Below, piece by piece: positions 25,070-36,732 of a DNA stretch of 64,000 bases; position 1 is the stretch's first letter, and the number at the start of each line of letters is the position of its first letter. A program made the position numbers and the translations under genes. The stretch comes from Pelobates cultripes (taxonomy: Eukaryota; Chordata; Amphibia; Anura; Pelobatidae). The notes beneath the pieces were generated by a model. It did not search any database, was not told the DNA's origin, and saw only the letters and a list, made by a program, of their open reading frames with translations. Location: the NCBI GenBank assembly GCA_933207985.1, contig OW240916.1, positions 264,654,337 through 264,718,336 on the forward strand, read 5' to 3'.

Positions 25070-26120
25070 TGGGGAGGGGTTCCTAAGGACTATATATAGA
25101 GATGCAAGGGAACTCTGGGGCATTCTCACCTAAAAAGGGAGCATGGCAAGAACTCTCTAGAGGCAGTAGAAAAAACATATTAGTAAAGATACTCCAAATA
25201 CTAGGTGCTTCCATGTAATTCACTTCTCCATAGCCAATGTTAAACTTTTTCCCTGTGAGCGCTGAATACAGCTCATCTGTCAGTCTCTGGCTAGTAAATA
25301 TAACCCCAGCTAACAGAGTGCTACCTGAGTCTCCCTGATGTGAGTAGGGATTTAATCTTCCTCACACCGAGTTCCAGCTGTTTGTTTTTGAACGTTTCGG
25401 ATCAACCTGTAACAGTAGCCTAATGTATTAACCAAATTTCAATATAAAATGGCTGATTTATCTATCACATTATTGTGCTACCACTAGGAATGTGTTTTCC
25501 TGACTCCTAATAAATGAGAAGAAGGAAAAGCTTTTAGTGACCGCTCAACTTTTTTGTCAGTGCAACACATTCATTTTGTTTACAGATTTGTTACAGCTGC
25601 AAACATATCATTTGTTGTCACTAATCGAGCACTACACTTTATGGCTTTTTTTTCTTTTTTTAAATTAATGTTCCTAAACAAAAACAAAATTTAAGCGTGG
25701 AACAATATAATATCGCAAATTGCATAGACTATTAACAACACAAATTGTTTTTGTTGCAGATGAAGTAATCTCATTCTACCAGGCAGCCAAGTTTGTGTAC
25801 AAAAAAAAATAGAAAATGACATATTCTTAACAAGACTAATACATTGACTAGACAGTGCATGTTGTTTTTTTTTTTGTTTGTTTTAAAGAGACATTGCAAG
25901 CATTATAACCACTGCAGTGTATTGTTTATATTTGAGTTGGCTTCAAATGGATATATTTGTGTTTATTTCACTTTTGTAATAAATTATAACTTTGAACATA
26001 TGTAGTTATAGAAGGAATGAGTGTAGAGGGACAGAAGGACTGTTGTAAAGAGAGTAATTATCTTCACAAGATATATTTTTAAGAGACTTTTTAAAGAAAC
26101 TCTGAGGTGGGATGTTTGTT
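25070..26120. other. No recognisable feature except a possible MITE start
   Basis: Near 25,884, ttttaaagagacattgcaag resembles the start of the MITE at 29,254 but has no partner end. The rest is AT-rich without features. Confidence 0.4.
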
Positions 26121-26127
26121 TAGGCCG

Positions 26128-26239
26128 CAGGCTTCCCCAAACTCTGGCCCTTCAGATGTTGCTGAATGACAACTCTCATGATTCTCAGCCTATCTATTTC
26201 ATTGATAGAATCATGGGAGTTGTAGTTTGGAGAAGCCTG
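26128..26239. mobile_element. 112-bp hAT-like MITE
   Basis: Termini CAGGCTTCCCCAAAC and GTTTGGAGAAGCCTG are inverted with one mismatch, and the interior is also self-complementary (actctcatgattct/gaatcatgggagt). The flanking 8-mers are only roughly alike, so the target duplication is uncertain. Confidence 0.6.
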
Positions 26240-26249
26240 GTCTAGGGCT

Positions 26250-26966
26250 TAAAATGTTACTTTTAGCAATTTAAATTAGACTCTGATTTATGTTAAAACC
26301 TATGAATAAATCTATTTTTTGTTTTTGTTTTGTTTGTTTCTGTAAGACTTATGTACATATGCTTTAAATAATTGTCTCAATAACAACAGATTGTGCAATG
26401 TCAGTTGTGGACGCTATATGGTTATGAGCATACATATAAAGAATATGAATCAAGATTAGATCAAATGTTTCATTAGGAAGCTTGTAATGTAGATTCAGTA
26501 ATTGGTACATTTGAAGAAGATATGGCATATTTCTTTTTAAACGGATTAACTTGATTTCGTTAAAAATTTATAGAAAACACTTAATTTTTTTAAATGTACC
26601 TTTCATCTAATGTTTGTGACTCTTAAGCCATTCTCAGTGCTCTAAATAATATGTTTATATACTTACATTGTCCATTCTTCATATAATTGCTAAAGATGAA
26701 GGACAACAACATTTTAAGAAATTGTTTAACCACTTAAAGACTTAAATAGATAAAGTGTTATTGCGTATATATTTGCTTTAATAGACTTTGTCCTACATAA
26801 TGACAGTATTTATGTAAGTGATGTTACACAGCTGTTGACTTTTGTGTTTTTTGTTATAAAAATCTCTTCTCTAGAAATAACTTTGGCAATAGCAGAACAT
26901 AGTCAAAAAAACACAAGTTTATTATCTCATGAGTGTAGTGAAGAGTGTAGGGACATTGTCCCCTAG
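26250..26966. other. No recognisable feature
   Basis: AT-rich, with no gene or bounded repeat. Confidence 0.5.
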
Positions 26967-26974
26967 GCTCTAGA

Positions 26975-27181
26975 CAGGGCCGGCCTTAGGCCTTTAGAAA
27001 AATCTTCACAACATCCCTCCCCCCCCCCTGTCATCCATGTATGATGTAATGTTTGTGTTGTCTGTGTATGTGATAGTAGGTGTGATGACTGTGTGTGATA
27101 TGTATGCTATGTGTTGGCTGTGTGTGATATTTGTAATGGGTGTATTAACAGTGTGTGATATGTGTGTATTGGTTGTATGTG

Positions 27182-27220
<39 letters not shown>

Positions 27221-27273
27221 CAGACGGCCATACACACACAGGAAGACATCCACACACACAGAGGCAGACAGTT

Positions 27274-27305
<32 letters not shown>

Positions 27306-27948
27306 GCAGACAGTCATAGTCACACACACACAGGCAGTCATGCACACACACACACGCACAGGCAGTCATGCACACACACAGGCAGACAGTAATACACACA
27401 CAGGCAGACAGTCATACACACACAGGCAGATGGTCATACACACACACACACAGAGGCAGACAGTCATACACACAGACACACACACACACAGTCATACACA
27501 CAGACACACACAGTCATACACAGGCAGACAGACAGACACACACACAGAGGCAGACTATCATACACACAGACACACACACAGTCATACACACAGACACACA
27601 CACACACACACACAGGCAGACAGTCACAGACACACACACAGGCAGTCACACACACACAGACACACAGGCAGACAGTCACACTCACACTGACAATCACACA
27701 GTTACCTGTGGAGTTCATTGTGGAGGCAGTGCAGCTCCTGGAGACTGTTTGGTGGGGAAAAAGGGACTTCTTCCTGCTTCCCCTGCAGCAGTTTTCCGGT
27801 GATTTTAGCTCCGCCCTGCCGCACGGTAAGCTCCGCCCCACCACCATTTTTTTTTTTTAATTCCGGCCAGCCATGTGTGAGCTGTGTCGGCTGCAGGGCA
27901 CCCCCTGCTCCATGGCACACTGTTCGCACACCCCTAAGGCCGGCCCTG
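26975..27948. mobile_element. Non-autonomous hAT with CA microsatellite
   Basis: Perfect 16-bp inverted termini CAGGGCCGGCCTTAGG / CCTAAGGCCGGCCCTG. They are flanked by an exact 8-bp duplication GCTCTAGA (26,967-26,974 and 27,949-27,956). The interior (27,185-27,695) is a long degenerate (CA)n/CACACAGGCAGACAGTCA array. The exact duplication and intact ends suggest a young insertion. The large open frames in the array are artefacts. Confidence 0.9.
27185..27695 (+). repeat. CA-rich microsatellite/minisatellite
   Basis: Pure (CA)n tracts alternate with caggcagacagtcatacaca units, internal to the hAT element. Confidence 0.9.
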
Positions 27949-27956
27949 GCTCTAGA

Positions 27957-29253
27957 ATGTAAGCTTGCTTGAGCAGGGCCATCAACACCCTCTGTTCCTG
28001 TTTGTCCAGCTCGTCTTATTGCAAATACTTGTTGGTTAGTCCACCTATTGTACTGCACTGCAGAATTTGTTGGAGCTTTAAAAATAATAATAACTAGACA
28101 TATCACTGCAGTTTTCAATTATCTGGGGTTTCGAATTGCATAGTTTAATGTGTTCTTGCATGAACACAGTACTCCCTGGGCTCAGAAATATACTTGAGAT
28201 GCTTCTGAGCAGGTAGGACCTAAGGTTAACCCTTGACTGAAAGGCACTCTTTATTTAAAAACAGGTATTAAGGAGGCTTATCGGGGGCCACCCAGTGGAC
28301 ATGTGTCTACAGGGGCCCGGTTTGGATGCTGTGGCCCTTTAACAGTGCGACCGGCCTCTTTCTTTTCTTGGGAGGAAGTAACAGCTGTGTGTCACTTCCT
28401 CCCTGATAGACTGGAGCCGCAAGGGAGGGGTAGGAGACAGTGAGGGGGGCCAGGCCTGGAGTGCTAGATGTTTACTCCCAACTGCCTCCACCAGCACACT
28501 GGACCCAAGGGAAGCCACCCTACTGCAAAAGGTAGGAAACTGGAGTTGGTTAAGTGTAAATTTTGCATGTGTGTGTCAGTATGTGTTGCATTAGTTACCT
28601 CCCTCGAGCCACACAGACCTCCTTCTGCTGCACAAGGGAAACCTACCTCCCTCTAACGTGCTGAGGGAAACCTACCTCCCTCTAGCCGCGCAGCCCTCCT
28701 CCTACCCTGCGGTCTGACCGATCCACACGGCCGCGCAGCAGGACATCTATAAATAGGTAACAGGTGTGACGTCACGCACACTCTTAAAGTGACCACGAAA
28801 GTATTTTCACCAACTCCCAAACTAAAATGGACGTGACTGAAAAGGTCTATCCTCTGATATTGCAATTTTGCTCTATTACTCCTAGTGGAAAGTTCAGCCT
28901 GTCCAGAAAATGGTAAAAGATTTAGTTGTGGAAAATTTGGAAGCTTTAAGGATCAGCATTTGCTTTTTACCTTCGAAATTGGTTTTGAAGGCCACATGGT
29001 GTAAATCATCTGCTGGTTTGCTGATGAAATTAAAAGCATTTGCTATGATTTACAGCAAATGGAATATAGGGTAACCTCTTTAGAGGCCCATACAAAATTG
29101 TGATCCAAAGCGGATCATGTATTGCAGCTAGCTCTCTTACACTCATTGTTGCATAGATGATCTTGAGAATTGTGAGAGAAGGAATATTATTCAGATGAGG
29201 GGGAGTTTGATGAAACTCTCTCACAGGCCATTGCCTCTACTCTTACCTATTTA
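27957..29253. other. No recognisable gene
   Basis: Mixed composition with a GC-richer stretch at 28,280-28,760. No domain in any frame; no repeat with clear ends. Confidence 0.4.
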
Positions 29254-29645
29254 TTAAAGGGACACTGTAAGCATTATAACTACTTAATCTAATTGAAGTG
29301 GTTATAAGTGTCTGGAGTCCCATCTTTCCATTTAGCATTAAACCTTTTATAAAGTTGTAATGCTAAACATGAGTCCACACATCACATTCCCTATGTGCTG
29401 CCTGGGCTATTGAGAAAGCACTGCCCAGAATAGTAAGTGACTGTGATTGGTTGACTGTCAGCTGACTGCTCTCAGCCTATTATTGCTCCCATTTTTAGTA
29501 TAAATAGATATGGCTAGAAGGAAGTGTGTAATAAACGTAGCTGTATTTAGCGTTAGGCTGCTATAAAATTATTGAATACTGACTGGAAGGACAGCACCAG
29601 GTGACTCCAGGCACTATAACCAATTCAACTCCACTGCCCCTTTAA
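29254..29645. mobile_element. T2/Kolobok-type MITE (complete, 392 bp)
   Basis: TTAAAGGGACACTGTAAGC at the left and gcccctttaa at the right, TTAA on both sides, with a subterminal match cattataac.../...ctataacc. Non-coding. Confidence 0.65.
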
Positions 29646-30275
29646 ACGTAATTTTGCTCCACTGCAGATCCCCTTCTAGGGATATTATTTGTTACTTCGC
29701 AAAGCCATTTATAAAAATGGAATATGAATACGTTCACAAAATTTAGGTAGTGAAGTGGTTAAGCCTTGCTTGTTCTTGACCAAATATTTCTCACACTTTG
29801 TTTTGCTTGGCTGAATTCGTAATGGTGTGTTTCTAGTAGTGAAGGGTAATCCAGATGCAGAGGCCCTGCTCAATGATCCTTGAGATAAATTAACTGTAAT
29901 TTAATAGAAAGCCAAATTACAGGCCAAGACACACATTTACAGAAAAACCAAAAGATCTTAACAAGAATGACCAGATGGGATTGAAAACAGGAAAATAAAA
30001 CATTTTTTGAAAACAAATTTATTGATAGTTAACAAACAAGTAAATACTTAAAAAAAAAAAAAAAGAACAAATGCCTATAATGAATAAATGATTATGTGAA
30101 CACATATAAGGTATCTAATGCTGCTAAAGTAATCCAGGTTTAGAAGCAGCAAAAACTGGATAAAAAGAATAAGGAAATGATGAAGGGAACAGTGTATATA
30201 TAACCTAAACTTCTACTTACAACATCCTTGAAGTGTAGCACTAAGGAATTGTAGCACTAAGCACTGAGCAGAGAG

Positions 30276-30420
30276 TTAAAGGGACACTATAGGCACCCAG
30301 ACTACTTCAGCTCATTGAAGTGGTCTGGGTGCAGTACCCCCATAGAAACTGCAATGTTTACATTGCAGCACTAAGTTTTCCCTCTGTGGCTGTCTACCAG
30401 ACAGCCACTAGAGGGCTTCA
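30276..30420 (+). mobile_element. T2/Kolobok-type MITE, left half
   Basis: TTAAAGGGACACTATAGGC, then cagactacttcagctcattg and its inverted partner. It ends around the gacagccactagagg phrase, with no right terminus. Confidence 0.6.
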
Positions 30421-33059
30421 TGTACTGTGGCTGCTGAGCCCCCAATACTGCCTGGTTCTCTACGTGCATGCATGCAAAACTGTGGGCTTCTTAAAAGGGG
30501 AAGGGTTGGACATGCTAGGACGAGTGCCAATGACACGAGGATGACAACGGGGGCATTCTTTCTCTCTATATATAAAATTGGCCATTCTCCAAGTTCTCCT
30601 CTCTTAATTGTACTGTGCTCCCTTGAGTTGCTTGCCATTTTGTTTTCTCCTTGCCTTATTGATCTCCTGGTACTTGATCCTCCTGTCTGAATCTCATTTG
30701 CCACTTAAACTGACCTATTGCTGTGCCTCTTTCTCATCAGTGTCTGTACTCCACCTTTATTATTATCTCTATTCCCTATTGCCGCATACTGAGCACCTTC
30801 TGCAAAACATGACATCAAACATATTTTTATAACAGAAAATGATAAAGAAATGGAAACATTTCTCTTGATTTTTGATCTACTTACCAATAAAGTAGGCACG
30901 GATGATTAAATGAAGAGGGCGCCCATGATTAGATGTTTATGGCATGTCATCTCAATACTACCTTACCTTTTGGAAAACAAAAGTTACCTTTGTGGAAGGC
31001 TGCATATTTCCTTGGCATAATTATGCAAATTAAAAAATAGGAAAGCACAGCCTTATTGAATAGTTTTAATTACTTTAAAAAGACAACAAGCTTGTGGATC
31101 TCCATGGAATATGAATGAGAAGTTAAATGTATAATGGGATACACTACAGTATGTGAAAGACCTCGGTCAAGATCTTGTAGTTTAAAAAGCTATTGACAAT
31201 GTTTCACGCAAATATTTTATAGTAGAAGAAAACCTAGAACCAGATTTAATTGGAAAAACTAGAGGGACGGGGCTTGGCAACCATTGGGTGGAAACAGTTC
31301 TTCTTGTTTTATCTTCAATGAGAGAAGCTGCTTGCCTATTTGCCTTGTGTTCTTTCATTTCTTTCTGTTGTTTTTCCATTTCCCTGGAGCTCATGAAAGT
31401 CTGCTTGCAGGTTGTGCTATTCACCTACCTAATCATCGCATAGTGGGTGCTAGGCTTGAGCATGGTGGAAAAATTAGTTTAGGCAGAACCACTTTGTCTG
31501 AAAATAAAGATTTTGGGAGAAGGCAGAATTTTGTGCATGGGGCAGTTCAGCTCCTCAGAATTCCGACCACAGAAAAAGATTTGAGAATTTAGAAGATGCA
31601 AAAGAGCATGCAAAATGTTTGCATAATATAAATATTATTATATAAATCATTTTTTTTTTTTTACTGCTCCTCTTTTTTCTCTCTTTTTGGTCACCTTTCG
31701 GTTGTTCTGTGAATAAAATCAACATTTCGGATCTGTCCCCTAGCCATCAATCATCTTTTTCCCAACAATCATCTTGTTTTTCTGCACCACGGGTGGAACT
31801 CTGAATTGTAGATCAATAAAAACATGTTCTTCCATTACATTACGCAGGTCATTAGTTTCATGATTAGTCTATATAGCAGTTCAGAAATTGGGACATTTGC
31901 ATGACCACCTGATTACATTTGTATTACTAACACTTTAGTGTTCTTTGAAAGAGGTTATATTTTATCTTTTTCATTCACAAAACAAAATTTGGAAATATGT
32001 GACTATCTCGTACTGCAAAAGATTTGGAAACTCTTGTGTGTATGTAGCTTCTGTGACCATTTTCCCACTTTATTATTATGCTTTGGGGAGTCCACTATGT
32101 CAGGAGCAGATTTGATCAGCCTTTGTTGTTCGGCTTCCATTAGTATAAAGTCATTTAGTCTTTGTCTTTGCTCTTTGTCCATCTTAGATGCAATGTAAAC
32201 ATTTTACTGTCAATTTATATTGAGTAATTCAATGAATTCATTTTATATAGTTAAATGTAATATAGTGTCGGAAATATGCTAGAATGTGATTGTTTTGTAT
32301 CCTTCATGCTTTCTTTATTCGTCTTGATATTGAGATTGAATGGATTCTACTTGTGAATAATTGTGCATAATTAGCACTATTGTACAAACAGATTCTCAGG
32401 CGTGATCATGTCTGTATAATAAACCTTCAATAAATGGAATAAAAAGAACAGTTGGCGTTTAGAACAGTAAAGGAAATGTGTTTCCTTGAGTGAAAGAATG
32501 CATTAAGGATAATCACTTGATGATGATATTTGTTCTACTAAGACAATTCTTGTGAATAGCAAATGCTTGTACCATTTCAGGAAACACAGCAGATGTTTAA
32601 AACCATTTGTCAAGGTGAATGCTACTAGAAGCACCATTTACATGAGAAACAAAGGACAAAAATAGTTTTATTTTTATTCTTAGATGTATTGTTGGGAAGA
32701 ACATAACCCAACATTTGCAATATTCCACATTTCTATGTTAATATTTATTTTGTGGTGGGAAACAAACAACGTTTCCACTCTAAAAATGATAGATATTGTA
32801 TCTTCATCTGTTGATATTGCTGTTTTATGGTTATTTACCAAAGTGAGAATTGAAGATTATGTTAGCTTTAGTGTTCTAATAATCTTAAATTTGAATAATG
32901 ACAGGAGGCAAATATTTTGCATAATCTTTCTTTACTAAGTCCATAGCAGCAAAGAAAAGTAATGAGAAAACTGAGAACCAATCATAAACAAGCAATGATT
33001 ATAAGAGGTGTGTATAAATGAAGCACTTCCTCTTCAAACTGCGACATCTCATTCAGCCG
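30421..33059. other. No recognisable feature
   Basis: AT-rich. Short frames at 30.4-30.9, 31.2-31.6 and 31.9-32.2 kb carry no domain. Confidence 0.5.
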
Positions 33060-33330
33060 GTCATGTGAATCTACTCATTCATAATGCTTTCCTATGGACG
33101 CTGGCGTGCTGTCACTGTGAAAATCACAGTGAGAATCACGCAAGCGCCTCTAGTGGCTGTCAATGAGACAGCCACTAGAGGAAATAGGGGAAGGCTTAAC
33201 CCATTCATAAACATAGCAGTTTCTCTGAAACTGCTATGTTTATGAAAAAATGGGTTAACCCTAGAAGGACCAGGCACCCAGACCACTTCATTAAGCTGAA
33301 GTGGTCTGGGTGCCTAGAGTGGTCCTTTAA
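33060..33330. mobile_element. T2/Kolobok-type MITE, right half
   Basis: Ends gtggtcctttaa at 33,330 after cagaccacttca/tgaagtggtctg. Internal palindromes gcctctagtggctgtc/gacagccactagagg and aacatagcagtttc/gaaactgctatgtt are seen. The left end is absent. Confidence 0.6.
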
Positions 33331-33855
33331 ATTATATTTCATATATGAATATTAGATGTGAAATGAAACCCCTGTTTCTTGTGAACAAAACCATATATAA
33401 TAAGTATAGAAATATGAAATTGGAATATGAAGGACTTATTGCAGTGGGACACGTCTACATAATGTGGTGAACATTATCTTTTTATGATGAACCTTTTCCT
33501 CTGAAGTGGGAGGAGGCATTGAAGTCATATATTCTTAAATTAATTTTTAAATTGAATTATTTTATTGCCAACAAATATAGTTTGCAATTGTTGCCAGGAC
33601 AGCAGATTGTAGCAGTGCTACAATTCTAGCGCCGGCTGAGCCCCCATACAGCTGCATGGGTCATTGGGGAGATCTACAGATCTATAGTTCTGTCTGCATT
33701 GCCATGCACTGCTCAGTGTACAGTACAGCAACAAGAGCTGCTCCCTTGGCTGGGAGCAGCTCTTGTTAAAGGCTTCCCCCTGATAAGAGAACAGAAGGGG
33801 ACATGCAGAGGTACAGATCCTGCTGGCAGTCCACTGGACCACATGGGAAACTGCT
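33331..33855. other. Flank of the Ngaro element
   Basis: Contains the hairpin agagctgctccc/gggagcagctct (about 33,736-33,765). No gene seen. Confidence 0.4.
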
Positions 33856-34342
33856 TGACCGGTGTATAGTCGCCATATGGGCAGTCGGACTCCAGGACAA
33901 CCCTCCCACATACCTAACCCAATAATGCACTGACACTCGGGTATATGGGAAAATTTGTCCACAGCTTTATTAAACAATCTGAATAATAATAACCATATAT
34001 TCAACATAACATAATAATAGTAATAATTTAACAAATAAACATGGGTCATTGCCCCCCATACTCCGCCCTCGCATCCGATTCCTTCTGTTAATATAAAAGG
34101 CAATGACCCCCATATAAATAACACATATATATAACATATACCAACATTATTCCAACATACCAACTTAAAGTGCCAACATAAATTTAACCATGGCAGGGGT
34201 ATACCCGGATACCCCTACCCCACCAGGTTCTGAGCCACCGACAGGACTCAAAACCTACCAACCACCAATGACCACAGTTTTCCATATCTGTCACGTTCAT
34301 CCTAGGGAGCCTATTCCTTCTCCTTCAGCTCCCTATCCCGCC
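33856..34342 (-). repeat. Ngaro repeat B2 (487 bp)
   Basis: Starts tgaccggtgtatagtcgcca on the plus strand. It matches B1 except for one inserted base (aaataaacatgg against aaataacatgg) and one substitution (actcaaaacc against actcgaaacc). Forms the 3' end of the element. Confidence 0.95.
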
Positions 34343-34402
34343 GCTGTGAAAAAACGGGATATCCCCTAACCATAAACAATATCTATAGGGAGGGTGGGTG
34401 GG

Positions 34403-34578
34403 ACAAACTCAGTCAGGTAGGAAATTAGAAGTGAGCTCACTTAAAATGGCTGCCTATTTAAATAGCACAGCCTACTTACCCATAACTCCCTACTTCCTTC
34501 CCTCCTCCTATGCCCGCCTCCTAACCCCTGTCAAGGCCCTTTTTTCGCTTAGCTGTGCTTTGGCTGCATGGGGCTACA
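34403..34578 (-). repeat. Ngaro repeat A2 (176 bp)
   Basis: Identical to A1 at 40,632-40,807. It directly abuts B1, forming the B1-A2 junction expected from a circular intermediate. Confidence 0.95.
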
Positions 34579-35064
34579 TGACCGGTGTATAGTCGCCATA
34601 TGGGCAGTCGGACTCCAGGACAACCCTCCCACATACCTAACCCAATAATGCACTGACACTCGGGTATATGGGAAAATTTGTCCACAGCTTTATTAAACAA
34701 TCTGAATAATAATAACCATATATTCAACATAACATAATAATAGTAATAATTTAACAAATAACATGGGTCATTGCCCCCCATACTCCGCCCTCGCATCCGA
34801 TTCCTTCTGTTAATATAAAAGGCAATGACCCCCATATAAATAACACATATATATAACATATACCAACATTATTCCAACATACCAACTTAAAGTGCCAACA
34901 TAAATTTAACCATGGCAGGGGTATACCCGGATACCCCTACCCCACCAGGTTCTGAGCCACCGACAGGACTCGAAACCTACCAACCACCAATGACCACAGT
35001 TTTCCATATCTGTCACGTTCATCCTAGGGAGCCTATTCCTTCTCCTTCAGCTCCCTATCCCGCC
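34579..35064 (-). repeat. Ngaro repeat B1 (486 bp)
   Basis: Near-identical partner of B2. It lies just downstream (in element sense) of the SGNH frame. Confidence 0.95.
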
Positions 35065-35085
35065 ACAAGCTCAGACCTTGACCCC

Positions 35086-35676
35086 TTAAGCCGTCTGAGC
35101 TCCGCCACCCCGAAGAAATAGCGCCTTGGTTATTCCGTCTTGCCAACCCAGGTTCAGCAGGTCACATCCCACTGCCGAAAGATGAACGCCATCTGAGTGG
35201 TAGTACCCCGGCAACCCGCCTTCCAACTCGCTGTGCCGCACTACCACCCCCCCCAACTTCCTTACGAAGCTTGCCATCAAGCTATTCACCTTCTTTCTAC
35301 ACTTGTCGATGGCCACCGGGTCCCTCGCGTGCCGCCACCGCCTCCTCGGGATAATCTCCGACCATATTAACATTACTCCCGGAAGCAGGTCCCTCAATTT
35401 GTTGAGGTCCTGCTTCATCCACTTCACCAACCTCCGCTGTGGTGTTAGGCCCAAGTCATTGCCCCCCGCATGTAGCACCAGCAGGTCCGGCCCCTGCCCT
35501 CCTGCCACCATCCGGAACACTTCCCGGCAAACTTCCCCCCCAGCAAAAACCCCTATACCCGAACCATTGCACCACCAACTGGTCCCTTGAAAAGCCCAGC
35601 TGCTGGCCCTGAGCTCGAGCTGCGGCTCTCCTTTCGGCCCAGAAAACAAAGGAATGGCCCACGATCCATGCAACAT
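35086..35676 (-). pseudogene. SGNH/GDSL-type hydrolase of Ngaro, frame-broken
   Basis: SGNH hydrolases are serine esterases. Their substrate in Ngaro elements is unknown. Block I with the nucleophile serine (GHSFVFWAERRA) is read in the frame starting at 35,662. Blocks III (HAGGNDLG) and V (HSDGVHLSAVG, giving Asp and His of the catalytic set) are in the frame starting at 35,676. The two frames meet near a C7 run at 35,535-35,541. The family's key residues are therefore all present but split across a single frame break. It lies downstream of the recombinase and ends 21 bp before B1. Confidence 0.75.
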
Positions 35677-35758
35677 AGCCTGGGGAAGAGAGAAAAAACA
35701 GATTGTAACAACACCCCCTTATCGCCCTCCGGGAACCCCCGAAAAAAGGCCCGACATA

Positions 35759-36732
35759 TCATTCTAACAACCCCAACCGCACGTACGACCGGAACCGTAC
35801 TGACTCCCACCTGCCAATTCGTTTAACTACGTCATCCCCCAGACCCAACCTTGCGGCTTCCGTGGCCGCCCCGATGCGAAAGGAATGCGTACCAAAGCTA
35901 TCCACCCGTAACCCCATTTTTCCCAGGCCCCACCGAAAAACCTTAATAAATTGAAATCGGGAGAGGGAAGACCCATCTGCGTGCACCAGGAGGGATCCCC
36001 CAACCGTCGGCCTCCGGACCAAATACTCTGCCACCGAGGCTACCGGGCACAGAACAGAGCCCGGCAGGGCCTGAAGCGTCACATCACGGCCCACCCCCCG
36101 TGAATCCGTCTTAGATTCGGCCAGGTGAACCACCAATTTCCCCCTTGCAGCCGAACCCCGGAGACCTGTAGGCCCCCGGCCGCTACCCGATTGGCACTCA
36201 CCAACTCGCTAATCCGGAAAGCCCCGAAGAAAGCCAACAGAAACGCTGTCCGAAACAGGGACACCTCAAACTCATCAAAGCAAATTCCAGGCAGCCCACT
36301 AACCAGATCCCCCAACACCCGCACCGACACCGGGCGCCTAGTGTCTGGAAACCTGCGCCCCTTCCGATAACCCTTAAGCGCCTGCCTGATGACGAAGGAC
36401 TTGGTAACGTCCTCCTTCCCATGAAGCTTAAACCAGAAAGCCATCGCTGCCATGGACCTGTCAACCACTGCCGGGGAGGCCCCTTTTGCCAGCAATTGAC
36501 AGGTGTACCACAGAAACGCGTCCCGGAGTGATTCCCCTTCCGGCACGCAATCCGGCCCAGCCCAAGATCGTTCCCACGAACCCCACACCTTACTGTAAGC
36601 GGCCCATGTGGCCGGTGCCAGAGAAGCCTTCACAAGTCCCCCAAGCAGGACGCTCCCAGCCGCCAAATTTCGTCCGGGCACGCCTGGCCCGTTTCCTGCG
36701 CCTCCGGTGCCACCGTCCGGAATCGGGACCAC
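35759..36732 (-). pseudogene. Ngaro tyrosine recombinase, frame-broken
   Basis: This enzyme would insert the circular DNA copy by site-specific strand exchange. The N-terminal core-binding part and the first catalytic arginine (AFRISELVSANR) are in the frame 36,732-36,079. The HxxR box (THSFRIGAAT), the tryptophan/histidine position (RIGRWES) and the catalytic tyrosine (RSYVRLGLL) are in the frame 36,136-35,759. The break falls at a C5 run at 36,140-36,144. It overlaps the RT frame by about 100 nt, consistent with compact coding. Without the break all expected catalytic residues would be present. Confidence 0.85.

Noticed and set aside
27037..27847. Long open frames on both strands (217 and 144 residues)
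   Set aside because: CA/TG microsatellite inside a hAT element; His/Thr and Val/Cys repeats are artefacts of the repeat.
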